Origin: Roseovarius salinarum
Lineage (GTDB): Bacteria > Pseudomonadota > Alphaproteobacteria > Rhodobacterales > Rhodobacteraceae
DNA length: 64,000 bases
Assembly (NCBI RefSeq): GCF_002834145.1
Contig: NZ_PHNT01000003.1
Span: 124,247 to 188,246, forward strand
Direction: 5' to 3'
Part shown: positions 33,365-41,620 of the stretch, one piece after another
Position numbering within the stretch: the first letter of the stretch is position 1
How the letters are laid out: each line of letters begins with the position of its first letter
Program-made: the position numbers and the translations under genes
The notes under the pieces: generated by a model
Database searches by the model: none
Told to the model about the DNA's origin: nothing
What the model saw: only the letters and a program-made list of their open reading frames with translations

Positions 33365-34873
33365 ATGGCCAGGAACGACAAGCCGGATACGCAGGACAGC
33401 GTCACGGTCGGCGGTGCGACGATGCCCGCGCTGCCGGCGGCCGAGGAATTCTCCGACGCCGAGGCGGCTGTCGATCGACTGATCGCGCTATACGATGCCT
33501 CTGCGCGGTTTCTTTGCGACGCGTTCTCGGATGCGCTGCGCAACGGCCCGCCGAAAGAGCGCATCCGCGCCTGTTACCCCGAGATCCGGGTTTCGACCAC
33601 GACCTTCGCCCAGGTCGACAGCCGCCTGAGCTTCGGTCACGTCTCGCAGCCGGGCACGCATGCCACGACTGTCACGCGACCCGATCTGTTCCGGGATTAC
33701 CTGGTGCAGCAGCTCGGACTCTTGCTGGAAAACCACCGGGTGCCCGTGCGCATAGGCGTGTCGGACACGCCCATGCCGGTGCATTTCGCCGTGGCGAACG
33801 ACGCCTCGGTCAGCGTGCCGCAGGAGGGCGCGGCTGAGTTCACTTTGCGGGATGTCTTCGACGTGCCGGACCTTGGCACCACCAACGACGACATCGTCAA
33901 CGGCACCCACGTGCCCGGCCCGGATGGCACCGGCCCTCTGGCCCCTTTCACCGCGCAGCGGGTCGACTATTCGCTGGCGCGGCTTTCGCATTACACGGCG
34001 ACCGACCCAGAGCATTTCCAGAACCACGTCCTGTTCACGAACTACCAGTTCTACGTCTCGGAGTTCGAGGCCTACGCACGGCGCATGCTGGCCGATCCCG
34101 AAAGCGGCTACACCGCGTTCGTGGCGACCGGGAACGCACGGATCACCGGGGCGGACGCCCCGCTGGAGGTGCCGGGGAAGCTGCCGCAGATGCCGGCCTA
34201 TCACCTGAAGCGGGCCGATCATTCCGGGATCACGCTGGTCAACATCGGGGTGGGCCCGTCGAATGCCAAGACCGCCACCGACCACATCGCCGTGCTGCGC
34301 CCGCATGCCTGGATCATGGTCGGCCACTGCGCGGGCCTGCGCAACAGCCAGCAGCTTGGTGATTTCGTGCTGGGTCATGCCTATTTGCGGGAGGACGGCG
34401 TTCTGGACAACGACGTGCCGTCATGGGTCCCCGTGCCCGCGCTGGCGGAAATCCAGATCGCGCTGGAACAGGCGGTGGCCGCCGAAACCCGGCTGGAAGG
34501 CTACGACCTCAAGCGCGTGATGCGCACCGGCACGGTGGCGAGCTTCGACAACCGCAACTGGGAGTTGCGCGACCAGGCCGGCCCGGTGCAACGCCTGAGC
34601 CAGTCGCGCGCCATCGCTCTGGACATGGAAAGCGCGACCATCGCGGCCAACGGTTTCCGCTTCCGCGTGCCCTACGGCACGTTGCTGTGCGTGTCCGACA
34701 AGCCGCTGCACGGGGAACTCAAGCTGCCGGGCATGGCAAGCGATTTCTACAAGACACAGGTGGCACGCCACCTGATGATCGGGATCCGCGCGATGGAGAC
34801 GTTGCGGCAGATGCCGCTTGAGCGCATCCACAGCCGGAAACTGCGCAGTTTCGAGGAAACGGCGTTCCTGTGA
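33365..34873 (+). CDS. amn: AMP nucleosidase
   Basis: Amn, about 502 residues. It splits AMP to adenine and ribose 5-phosphate, controlling adenylate pools. The N-terminal AMP-binding domain has RVSTTTFAQVDSRLSFGHV and TTVTRPDLFRDYL. The C-terminal phosphorylase-like domain has GITLVNIGVGPSNAKTATDHIAVLRPHAWIMVGHCAGLR and ALDMESATIAANGFRFRVPYGTLLCVSDKPLHGE (read in parts). The start is uncertain: the ATG at 33365 has no strong ribosome site, and ATG 33422 is a shorter option. Confidence 0.92.
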   Translation: MARNDKPDTQDSVTVGGATMPALPAAEEFSDAEAAVDRLIALYDASARFLCDAFSDALRNGPPKERIRACYPEIRVSTTTFAQVDSRLSFGHVSQPGTHATTVTRPDLFRDYLVQQLGLLLENHRVPVRIGVSDTPMPVHFAVANDASVSVPQEGAAEFTLRDVFDVPDLGTTNDDIVNGTHVPGPDGTGPLAPFTAQRVDYSLARLSHYTATDPEHFQNHVLFTNYQFYVSEFEAYARRMLADPESGYTAFVATGNARITGADAPLEVPGKLPQMPAYHLKRADHSGITLVNIGVGPSNAKTATDHIAVLRPHAWIMVGHCAGLRNSQQLGDFVLGHAYLREDGVLDNDVPSWVPVPALAEIQIALEQAVAAETRLEGYDLKRVMRTGTVASFDNRNWELRDQAGPVQRLSQSRAIALDMESATIAANGFRFRVPYGTLLCVSDKPLHGELKLPGMASDFYKTQVARHLMIGIRAMETLRQMPLERIHSRKLRSFEETAFL

Positions 34874-35005
34874 TGCAGCATCGGGCCGCCAAATCGCCTT
34901 AAAATGGCTTGCGTTTCGCCACTATTCGTTGTGTTGAACTGCGATATGACCTTAGGTTGGGCGAATTAAGTCCAAGGAAGCGGGACAGTGGAAGGAGACC
35001 AAGAA

Positions 35006-35293
35006 ATGGCAAAACCGATGACCAAGACCCAGCTCGTTGCTGCACTGGCCGAGGAAATGGGCACGGACAAGAAGACGGCGAGTGGCGCGCTGGACGCCAT
35101 CACGTCGGTCATCACGCGCGAGGTGTCGCAGGGCGGCGCGGTGACCCTGCCGGGCGTGGGCAAGATCTATTGCCGTGAACGCCCCGAGCGCATGGTGCGC
35201 AACCCGGCCACGGGTGAACAGATCCGCAAGGATGCCGACAAGGTCGTGAAGATGACGATCGCCAAGGCGCTCAAGGACAGCGTCAACGACTGA
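35006..35293 (+). CDS. hup: HU-family DNA-binding protein
   Basis: Histone-like HU of 95 residues. Helical dimerisation part (MTKTQLVAALAEEMGTDKKTA) followed by the beta-arm region with VTLPGVGKIYCRERPERMVRNPATGEQI, where the arm has the variant RPERMVRNPATG. It binds and bends DNA non-specifically. ATG at 35006 with AAGGAG at 8 bases; the gene stands alone, with AT-rich upstream DNA and its own terminator. Codon choice looks highly expressed. Confidence 0.93.
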   Translation: MAKPMTKTQLVAALAEEMGTDKKTASGALDAITSVITREVSQGGAVTLPGVGKIYCRERPERMVRNPATGEQIRKDADKVVKMTIAKALKDSVND

Positions 35294-35323
35294 CCGGCTT
35301 GCACATCGTGACGGTTTGAGGAA

Positions 35324-35348
35324 GGGTCGCCGCCACGGCGGCCCTTTT
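35324..35348 (+). terminator. Terminator of the HU gene
   Basis: GGGTCGCCG-cca-CGGCGGCCC followed by TTTT: a 9-bp stem (one U-G pair) with a 3-base loop and a U-run. It lies 31 bases after the HU stop and ends 24 bases before the next gene. Confidence 0.85.
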
Positions 35349-35371
35349 CATCTTTGCAGCGGGAGGCGGGC

Positions 35372-36259
35372 ATGGACATCCGGGCGATCGCGATGGGGCT
35401 GGCGTTCGCCGTCATGTGGTCCAGCGCCTTCACCTCCGCGCGGGTGATCGTCGCCGACGCGCCGCCGCTGACGGCACTGGCGCTGCGGTTCCTGATCTCG
35501 GGCATGCTCGGTGTTCTGGTCGCGCGCGCCATGGGGCAGAGCTGGCGGCTGACGCGCGGCCAGTGGCGGGCGACCGTCGTGTTCGGCGTGTGTCAGAACG
35601 CGCTCTACCTCGGCCTGAACTTCGTCGCCATGCAGACGATCGAGGCCTCTCTGGCCGCCATCATCGCCTCGACCATGCCGTTGCTGGTGGCGCTGGCCAG
35701 CTGGCTGGTGTTCGGCGAACGCCTTGGTCTGCTGGGGATCGGAGGGCTCGTCGCCGGGTTCACCGGGGTGGTCATCATCATGGGGGCGCGGCTTGAAGCG
35801 GGGGTGGATCCGTTCGGCCTGTCGCTTTGCATCGCGGGGGTGCTCGCCCTGACGCTGGCCACGCTGGCGGTGCGCGGGGCGACGTCGGGCGGCAATTTCC
35901 TGATGATCGTGGGCCTGCAGATGCTGGTGGGCAGCGGCGTGCTCGCGCTGGTGGCGCTGCCCATCGAGACGGTCGATGTGACCTGGAGCTGGCAGCTGAT
36001 TGCCGCCTTCACCTACACGACGCTGGTGCCCGGGTTGGCGGCCACGCTCGTGTGGTTCCTGCTGGTCAACCGGATCGGGGCCACGCGGGCGGCGACGTTC
36101 CACTTCCTCAACCCGTTCCTCGGGGTGGCGATCGCCGCTCTTGTGCTCAGCGAGGCGCTGGGCGCCGGCGACCTGCTTGGCGTGATCGTCATCATGGGCG
36201 GCATCCTGGCGGTGCAGATGTCGCGCCAGCGCTCGGCGCCGGCGCGACCTCGGGCCTGA
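35372..36259 (+). CDS. DMT-superfamily exporter (EamA domains)
   Basis: Inner-membrane transporter of 295 residues with ten predicted helices forming two EamA repeats (first: FAVMWSSAFTSARVIVADAPPLTALALRFLISG; second: FNP-like HFLNPFLGVAIAALVLSE). Family members export amino acids or metabolites. The ATG at 35372 follows GGGAGG. It is separated from hup by a terminator. A second DMT paralogue is at 60974-61936. Substrate unknown. Confidence 0.85.
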   Translation: MDIRAIAMGLAFAVMWSSAFTSARVIVADAPPLTALALRFLISGMLGVLVARAMGQSWRLTRGQWRATVVFGVCQNALYLGLNFVAMQTIEASLAAIIASTMPLLVALASWLVFGERLGLLGIGGLVAGFTGVVIIMGARLEAGVDPFGLSLCIAGVLALTLATLAVRGATSGGNFLMIVGLQMLVGSGVLALVALPIETVDVTWSWQLIAAFTYTTLVPGLAATLVWFLLVNRIGATRAATFHFLNPFLGVAIAALVLSEALGAGDLLGVIVIMGGILAVQMSRQRSAPARPRA

Positions 36260-36268
36260 GCGGGCGGG

Positions 36269-37252
36269 TCAGGACGCCGGCTGCCCCTCGGGGGCCGATG
36301 ACCGGCCGCCGGCCCAGTTCACCGCGCGCTGGCCGAGTTCCCTGAACTTCGACGACACGCTGTCGAGCTTGGCGGTCCAGTCCGGATCGGGTGTCTGGCC
36401 GTCCGTGACGCGGAAATAGGCCTGGAGCAGGCACGCCAGCGCGAAGGGCTCCAGCACGGCCGCCTTCACCGCCCAGGCGAACAGGATGGCGAAAACGAAA
36501 CCGCCCGCCGACCATGCACCGGGGATCAGGTAGACGATGGCGCCCGCGGGGGCCAGCATCACGAGGAACACGAGGAATGCCAGGACATAGGTCACCAGCG
36601 TGATGACCGCGGCATTTCCCAGCATCGCCTTCGCGTTCTGTCCGTAAAGAACCAGCGCGTCGCGCGCCCCGCTCCACGGGTTCTCGGCCTCGCTGCGTAT
36701 GAGGTGGGCAAGGATCACCTCGTCCACCAGGCCCACGGCCACCCGCAGGAAGGCGCGGACCACGCGCATCAGCCCGTCCAGCGCCGGGATCGGCAGCAGA
36801 GAGGCGATGCCCTCGACCAGTCCGGTGATGGCGCGGACCACGCCCTTGACCAACTGGTCGAGGCCGAAAAGCACGTTGGCCTGACCGAAACGCTCCTTCA
36901 CGACGGCCTGCGCATGGCCGATCTGGCCGCGCCCCTCGGGCAACTCGCGGCCGTCGATGTATTCGATCATCACCGCGATATGGCCGGCCTTGACCATGTA
37001 GAGGATGTATTCGCGCAGGAAGTACAGCACCGCCGCCGTCGCGCCGAAACCGATTCCGCCACCCCAGAAGGTTGTCGTTGCCTGGAAATCGGCATCGCCC
37101 ATCGCACCGATGCCCCAGCCGATCCCCGCGCCCGCCCCGGTGACCAGCACATAGGCGACCGCGATGCCGAAATAGACCAGCATCCGGAACACCAGGAACG
37201 GCGCCGTGCGCCGAAGGATGGTAAGGGACTTGCCGAAGGAAAAATCCGTCAT
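36269..37252 (-). CDS. Conserved-looking membrane protein of unknown function
   Basis: I do not recognise this 327-residue protein. It has about six hydrophobic stretches: two near the N terminus (MLVYFGIAVAYVLVTGAGAG, FGATAAVLYFLREYILYM), an amphipathic middle (residues 110-200, VKGVVRAITGLVEGIASLLPIPALDGL) and three near the C terminus (VITLVTYVLAFLVFLVML, VYLIPGAWSAGGFVFAILFAW). The final 60 residues are soluble (DPDWTAKLDSVSSKFRELG). The start has no strong ribosome site. It converges with the DMT gene and diverges from gpmI. Confidence 0.7.
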   Translation of the reverse strand: MTDFSFGKSLTILRRTAPFLVFRMLVYFGIAVAYVLVTGAGAGIGWGIGAMGDADFQATTTFWGGGIGFGATAAVLYFLREYILYMVKAGHIAVMIEYIDGRELPEGRGQIGHAQAVVKERFGQANVLFGLDQLVKGVVRAITGLVEGIASLLPIPALDGLMRVVRAFLRVAVGLVDEVILAHLIRSEAENPWSGARDALVLYGQNAKAMLGNAAVITLVTYVLAFLVFLVMLAPAGAIVYLIPGAWSAGGFVFAILFAWAVKAAVLEPFALACLLQAYFRVTDGQTPDPDWTAKLDSVSSKFRELGQRAVNWAGGRSSAPEGQPAS

Positions 37253-37392
37253 GGGAAAACCCGCCCTGTTGCATGTCTGGGCGGCATCGTGCCGCAGGCA
37301 CGACCGGATGAAAAGGTGCTTCCCGCGCCGCCTGCGTCATGCGCCGGGTCCTCGCGTTGGGGCCGTGCCGGCAAAGTCGCTTCACCCCGCCC

Positions 37393-37424
37393 GCCTGACG
37401 CGTTAGATACGCCGCACGTCAGGC
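37393..37424. promoter_or_regulatory. Inverted repeat in the gpmI leader
   Basis: GCCTGACG (37393-37400) and CGTCAGGC (37417-37424) form perfect 8-bp arms around 16 bases. The right arm is immediately followed by AGGAG, the gpmI ribosome site. It could be a leader hairpin that controls access to that site, or an operator. No known riboswitch matches. Confidence 0.4.
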
Positions 37425-37434
37425 AGGAGAGAAC

Positions 37435-38952
37435 ATGAGCACACCCAAACCCGTCGTCCTGTGCATCCTTGATGGCTGGGGGCTGTCGGAGGACACGCAG
37501 GCCAACGCGCCGGCGCTGGCGGACACGCCCAACTTCGACCGGCTGATGGCGCAGTGCCCGCACGCCACGTTGACGACGCACGGTCCCGATGTGGGGCTGC
37601 CCACGGGGCAAATGGGCAACTCCGAGGTGGGACACACCAACATCGGTGCGGGCCGGGTTGTGGCCATGGACCTCGGCCAGATCGACCTTGCGATCGAGGA
37701 CGGCAGCTTTTTCGAATCCGGGGCGCTGACGCGCTTCATCGCCCGGTTGCGGGACACGGGCGGGACGGCGCACCTGATGGGCGTGATCTCGGACGGCGGG
37801 GTGCACGGGCATATCCGGCATGTCCGGGCCGCCGCCCGCGCGATCGCGGACGCCGGTGTGCCGGTCGTCGTTCACGCGGTGACGGATGGCCGCGACGTGG
37901 CGCCGAAATCGGCTATCAGGTTCATCGCGTCATTGGCCGAGGGTCTGCCGGACGGCGCGCGCATCGGCACGGTCACGGGCCGCTATTTCGCGATGGACCG
38001 CGACAACCGCTGGGACAGGGTGCAGGAAGCCTATTCCGCGATGATTCGCGGCCAGGGCCAGCACGCCGCGTCGGCCGAGGCGGCGGTGCGCAATGCCTAT
38101 CACCGGTCAGAGACCGACGAGTTCATCACTGCCACGGTCGTCGGCGACTACGCGGGGGCGTCGGATGGCGACGGGTTCTTCTGCCTGAACTTCCGCGCTG
38201 ACCGTGCGCGCGAGATCCTGCGCGCGGTGGCGGAGCCGGATTTCGACGCCTTCGATGTCGCGGGGCGCCCTGACTGGGCCGCGCTTCTGGGCATGGTGGA
38301 ATACTCCGAGTCGCACAACGCGTGGCTGGAGACCGTCTTTCCCCCGCGCGAGCTCCGCAACACGCTCAGCGAATGGGTGGCCGGCCAGGGGCGCAGCCAG
38401 TACCATGTCGCCGAGACGGAAAAATACCCGCATGTCACCTTCTTCCTTGCCGGTGGCAAGGAAGCCCCCGAGAAAGGGGAGGATCGTTACATGGCGCCCT
38501 CGCCCAGGGTGGCCACCTATGACCTGCAGCCCGAGATGTCGGCGGACGAGGTTACCGACCACCTGGTCGAAGCGATCGCATCGGGTTACGACCTGATCGT
38601 CGTGAACTATGCCAACCCCGACATGGTCGGCCACACCGGTGACCTTGAGGCGGCAAAGGCGGCCTGCGAAGCGGTCGATTCCGGGCTGGGCCGCGCCCTG
38701 GGCGCACTGGATCGCGCAGGCGGTGCCATGATCGTCACAGCCGATCATGGCAACTGCGAAGTCATGGTCGACCCGGACACCGGCGGGCCGCACACCGCGC
38801 ATACGCTCAACCCGGTGCCGGTGATCCTGGTGGGCGGGCCCGAGGGCGCGCGGCTGCGCGATGGGCGGCTGGCCGACCTGGCGCCGACTCTGCTGGCGCT
38901 GATGAACCTGCCGGTGCCTGACGAGATGACCGGCGAGTGCCTGATCGCATGA
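37435..38952 (+). CDS. gpmI: 2,3-bisphosphoglycerate-independent phosphoglycerate mutase
   Basis: GpmI, 505 residues, full length. It interconverts 3- and 2-phosphoglycerate with two manganese ions. Metal/active site: D13 in LDGWGLSED, the phosphorylated S63 in QMGNSEVGHTNIGAGR, the VTDGRD motif, and the second metal site in NYANPDMVGHTGD and TADHGNCE. It is the first of three overlapping or adjacent genes with envC and ctpA (4-base overlap, then 3-base gap). Confidence 0.97.
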   Translation: MSTPKPVVLCILDGWGLSEDTQANAPALADTPNFDRLMAQCPHATLTTHGPDVGLPTGQMGNSEVGHTNIGAGRVVAMDLGQIDLAIEDGSFFESGALTRFIARLRDTGGTAHLMGVISDGGVHGHIRHVRAAARAIADAGVPVVVHAVTDGRDVAPKSAIRFIASLAEGLPDGARIGTVTGRYFAMDRDNRWDRVQEAYSAMIRGQGQHAASAEAAVRNAYHRSETDEFITATVVGDYAGASDGDGFFCLNFRADRAREILRAVAEPDFDAFDVAGRPDWAALLGMVEYSESHNAWLETVFPPRELRNTLSEWVAGQGRSQYHVAETEKYPHVTFFLAGGKEAPEKGEDRYMAPSPRVATYDLQPEMSADEVTDHLVEAIASGYDLIVVNYANPDMVGHTGDLEAAKAACEAVDSGLGRALGALDRAGGAMIVTADHGNCEVMVDPDTGGPHTAHTLNPVPVILVGGPEGARLRDGRLADLAPTLLALMNLPVPDEMTGECLIA

Positions 38953-40079
38953 GGTGGGCGGCGCTGGCCATAACGCTTGCCTGCGCCGCGCCCGCCGCTG
39001 CACAGTCCGACCCGGCCGAGGCCGCCCGCGCCGCCGCCCGCCAGCTCGACGACGCGAGCGCGGCGCTCGAGGACGCCCGCGGCGCCCGCAACCGCGTAAA
39101 GGCGTTGACCCGAACCGTGCGCGCCTTCGAAACCGGTCTCCAGGCCATGCGCGAAGGGCTGCGCCGGGCCGCGATCCGCGAAGAGGGGCTGCGCCGCGAC
39201 CTGCGTGCGCGCGAAGACGAGATCGCGCGCCTCCTAGGCGTGCTTCAGACCATGAGCCGCGCGCCCGCGCCGGTTCTGCTGCTGCACCCTGACGGCCCGG
39301 TCGGCACGGCGCGGTCGGGCATGATTCTGGCCGAGGTGACACCGGCGCTGAATGCGCGGGCGGACACGCTGCGCGAGACGCTCGATGAACTCGCCGTGCT
39401 GCGCGCGCTGCAACAGAACGCCTCCGATCAGTTGCGCGACGGGCTGACGCAGGTGCAGGAGGCCCGCGCCGCGCTGAGCCAGGCCATCGCCGACCGCGAG
39501 GACCTGCCGCGCCGTTTCACGGCCGATCCGGTCAGGACGGCGCTGTTGATCGCCGGCAGCGAAACGCTCGAGGGGTTCGCCAGCGGCCTGAGCCAGATCG
39601 CGGTGAACGAGGCGCCCGGCAGCCTTCCGGATATCTCCAAACGAAGGGGAGAACTGCCGATGCCGGTGCAGGGCCGGGTGCTGCACCGTGCCGGAGAGGC
39701 CGATGCCGCGGGCATTCGCCGTCCCGGCATCGTGGTGGCGACGCGGCCCCGCGCGCTGGTGACCACGCCGGCGGCGGCGACCGTCCGCTACCGCGGACCC
39801 TTGCTGGACTACGGCAATGTGATCATCCTCGAGCCGCAGGCCGGTCTGTTGTTCGTATTCGCCGGTCTCGACGAGGTTTACGGCAACACGGGCGAGGTTC
39901 TGCCCGGGGGGAGCCCGGTGGGGCTGATGGGCGGGCAATCCCCGTCCGGGGATGCGATTGTGTCGGAGGCTCCGCAAGCTACGGGTGCGGAGCGGAGCCA
40001 AACACTCTATATAGAGGTCAGAGAAGACAACAGCCCCGTCGATCCCGGCGACTGGTTCAAGACAGACAAGGATGACTGA
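38949..40079 (+). CDS. envC: EnvC-like murein hydrolase activator (degenerate M23)
   Basis: Periplasmic protein of 376 residues: signal peptide (MRWAALAITLACAAPAAAQ), two long coiled-coil helices (about 25-110 and 145-190), then a LytM/M23 domain in the last 130 residues. The peptidase motifs are lost: YGNVIILEPQAGLLFVFAGL has no HxH, as in EnvC-type activators that switch on amidases at the septum instead of cutting peptidoglycan. It overlaps gpmI by ATGA and is followed 3 bases later by ctpA. The gpmI-envC-ctpA order is a common alphaproteobacterial arrangement. Confidence 0.85.
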   Translation: MRWAALAITLACAAPAAAQSDPAEAARAAARQLDDASAALEDARGARNRVKALTRTVRAFETGLQAMREGLRRAAIREEGLRRDLRAREDEIARLLGVLQTMSRAPAPVLLLHPDGPVGTARSGMILAEVTPALNARADTLRETLDELAVLRALQQNASDQLRDGLTQVQEARAALSQAIADREDLPRRFTADPVRTALLIAGSETLEGFASGLSQIAVNEAPGSLPDISKRRGELPMPVQGRVLHRAGEADAAGIRRPGIVVATRPRALVTTPAAATVRYRGPLLDYGNVIILEPQAGLLFVFAGLDEVYGNTGEVLPGGSPVGLMGGQSPSGDAIVSEAPQATGAERSQTLYIEVREDNSPVDPGDWFKTDKDD

Positions 40080-40082
40080 GCG

Positions 40083-41423
40083 ATGAAGAAATTCCTGATG
40101 GCCGCTGCTGCCGGCATTCTGGGCGGCGTGATCGTGACCACGCAGGTCGCCGCACCGCTGCTGGCGCAGGAAGCGGCCAAGAAGACGAACGTCTACGAAC
40201 AGCTCGACCTGTTCGGAGACATATTCGAGCGCATCCGCGCGCAATACGTCGAGGAAGTCGACGAGGCCGAGCTGATCGAGTCTGCCATCGACGGCATGCT
40301 CAGTTCGCTCGATCCGCATTCGAGCTACCTGTCGCCCGACGACGCGGCCGACATGCGTGTCCAGACCCGCGGCGAGTTCGGCGGACTGGGAATCGAGGTC
40401 ACGCAGGAGGACGGTTTCGTGAAGGTCGTCTCGCCGATCGACGGCACGCCAGCCGACGAGGCCGGGATCGAATCGGGCGACTTCATCACCCACGTTGACG
40501 GTGAAAGCGTGCTGGGCCTGACCCTGGACGAGGCTGTGGACCTGATGCGCGGCCCGGTGGGCTCGGAAATCATCATCACCGTGGTGCGCGAGGGCGAGGA
40601 TGAACCCTTCGACGTCTCGATCGTGCGCGACACGATCACGCTGACCGCCGTGCGCGCGCGCACCGAACGCGACGCGGTCGTGCTGCGCGTGACCACCTTC
40701 AACGACCAGACCTATGACAACCTTGAAAGCGGGCTGGAGGAACAGGTCGAATCCGCCGGCGGGATGGAGAACGTCTCGGGCATCGTGCTGGACCTGCGCA
40801 ACAACCCCGGCGGGCTGTTGACGCAGGCGATCAAGGTGGCCGATGCGTTCCTCGAGAAGGGCGAGATCGTCAGCACGCGCGGCCGTGACCCCGAAGACAG
40901 CGACCGCTTCAACGCCAGCGAGGGTGACCTGACCAACGGCAAGCCGATGGTGGTGCTCATCAACGGCGGCTCGGCCAGCGCCTCGGAAATCGTTGCCGGC
41001 GCCCTGCAGGATCACCGCCGCGCGATCATCGTCGGCACCAAGAGCTTCGGCAAGGGGTCGGTCCAGACGGTGATGCCGCTGCGCGGCGAGGCGGCGATGC
41101 GGTTGACCACCTCGCGCTACTACACGCCGTCGGGACGGTCGATCCAGGCGCTGGGCATCTCGCCCGATATCGTGGTCGAACAGCCCCGCCGCAGCGCCGA
41201 GGCCGAGACCGAGGAGGATGAGGGCAACGGTCCCCGCACCCGCTCCGAGGCCGACCTGCGCGGCCGGCTCGACAACGAGAGCCTGACAGAGGACCAGAAG
41301 CGCCAGATCGAGGAAGATCGCGCGCAGGCCGAAGCCGCCGCCAAGCTGCGCGAGGAGGACTATCAACTCGCCTATGCCGTCGATGTTCTCAAGGGGCTGA
41401 CGGCGCTCGGCCAGGTCCGCTGA
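40083..41423 (+). CDS. ctpA: Carboxy-terminal processing protease (S41)
   Basis: CtpA, 446 residues, exported (signal at 1-29, LGGVIVTTQVAAPLLAQ). A helical part precedes a PDZ domain at about 95-175 (GGLGIEVTQEDGFVKVVSPIDG). The S41 catalytic core follows: LRNNPGGLL, the serine in S297-ASAS-E302 and the lysine in GTKSFGKGSVQ. It trims periplasmic proteins, including cell-wall enzymes, which fits its neighbour EnvC. The C-terminal 80 residues are charged. A strong terminator follows 22 bases after the stop. Confidence 0.95.
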   Translation: MKKFLMAAAAGILGGVIVTTQVAAPLLAQEAAKKTNVYEQLDLFGDIFERIRAQYVEEVDEAELIESAIDGMLSSLDPHSSYLSPDDAADMRVQTRGEFGGLGIEVTQEDGFVKVVSPIDGTPADEAGIESGDFITHVDGESVLGLTLDEAVDLMRGPVGSEIIITVVREGEDEPFDVSIVRDTITLTAVRARTERDAVVLRVTTFNDQTYDNLESGLEEQVESAGGMENVSGIVLDLRNNPGGLLTQAIKVADAFLEKGEIVSTRGRDPEDSDRFNASEGDLTNGKPMVVLINGGSASASEIVAGALQDHRRAIIVGTKSFGKGSVQTVMPLRGEAAMRLTTSRYYTPSGRSIQALGISPDIVVEQPRRSAEAETEEDEGNGPRTRSEADLRGRLDNESLTEDQKRQIEEDRAQAEAAAKLREEDYQLAYAVDVLKGLTALGQVR

Positions 41424-41445
41424 CCCGCCCCGCTTTCGGAAGACA

Positions 41446-41475
41446 GGCCCCGGCGGCATCGCCGGGGCCTTTTCA
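41446..41475 (+). terminator. Terminator of the gpmI-envC-ctpA operon
   Basis: GGCCCCGGCG-gca-TCGCCGGGGCC followed by TTTTC: a 10-bp or longer stem with tight loop and U-run. It separates the operon from the taurine region, whose first repeat starts 11 bases further. Confidence 0.88.
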
Positions 41476-41485
41476 CATCGGGGGA

Positions 41486-41518
41486 CTGGTCATACGCAAT
41501 GCATCGGTCTGGCCCTAT
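41486..41518 (+). promoter_or_regulatory. TauR-type direct repeats before tpa
   Basis: CTGGTCATAC at 41486 and CTGGCCCTAT at 41509, 23 bases apart start to start, 102 bases before the tpa ATG. The same pair with identical spacing stands before xsc, and a 22-base version lies between tauR and its divergent neighbour. In Rhodobacter capsulatus, as I recall, TauR binds CTGGACYTAA-type direct repeats before tpa. Two helical turns apart means both half-sites face the same side of the DNA. Confidence 0.75.
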
Positions 41519-41620
41519 CGCGGCGCGGGCGATCTGCGGTCATAATGCAGGTGAAGCGGCCCCGTGCGGCCGGTAGAGGATCCCGTCCGGCAGGCCGGGC
41601 GCAACGGAAAGGGCGGAGCC

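Noticed and set aside
35341..35372. Another repeat-like string (TTTTCATCTTTGCAGCGGGAGG)
   Set aside because: The match is explained by the HU terminator U-run followed by the ribosome site of the DMT gene.
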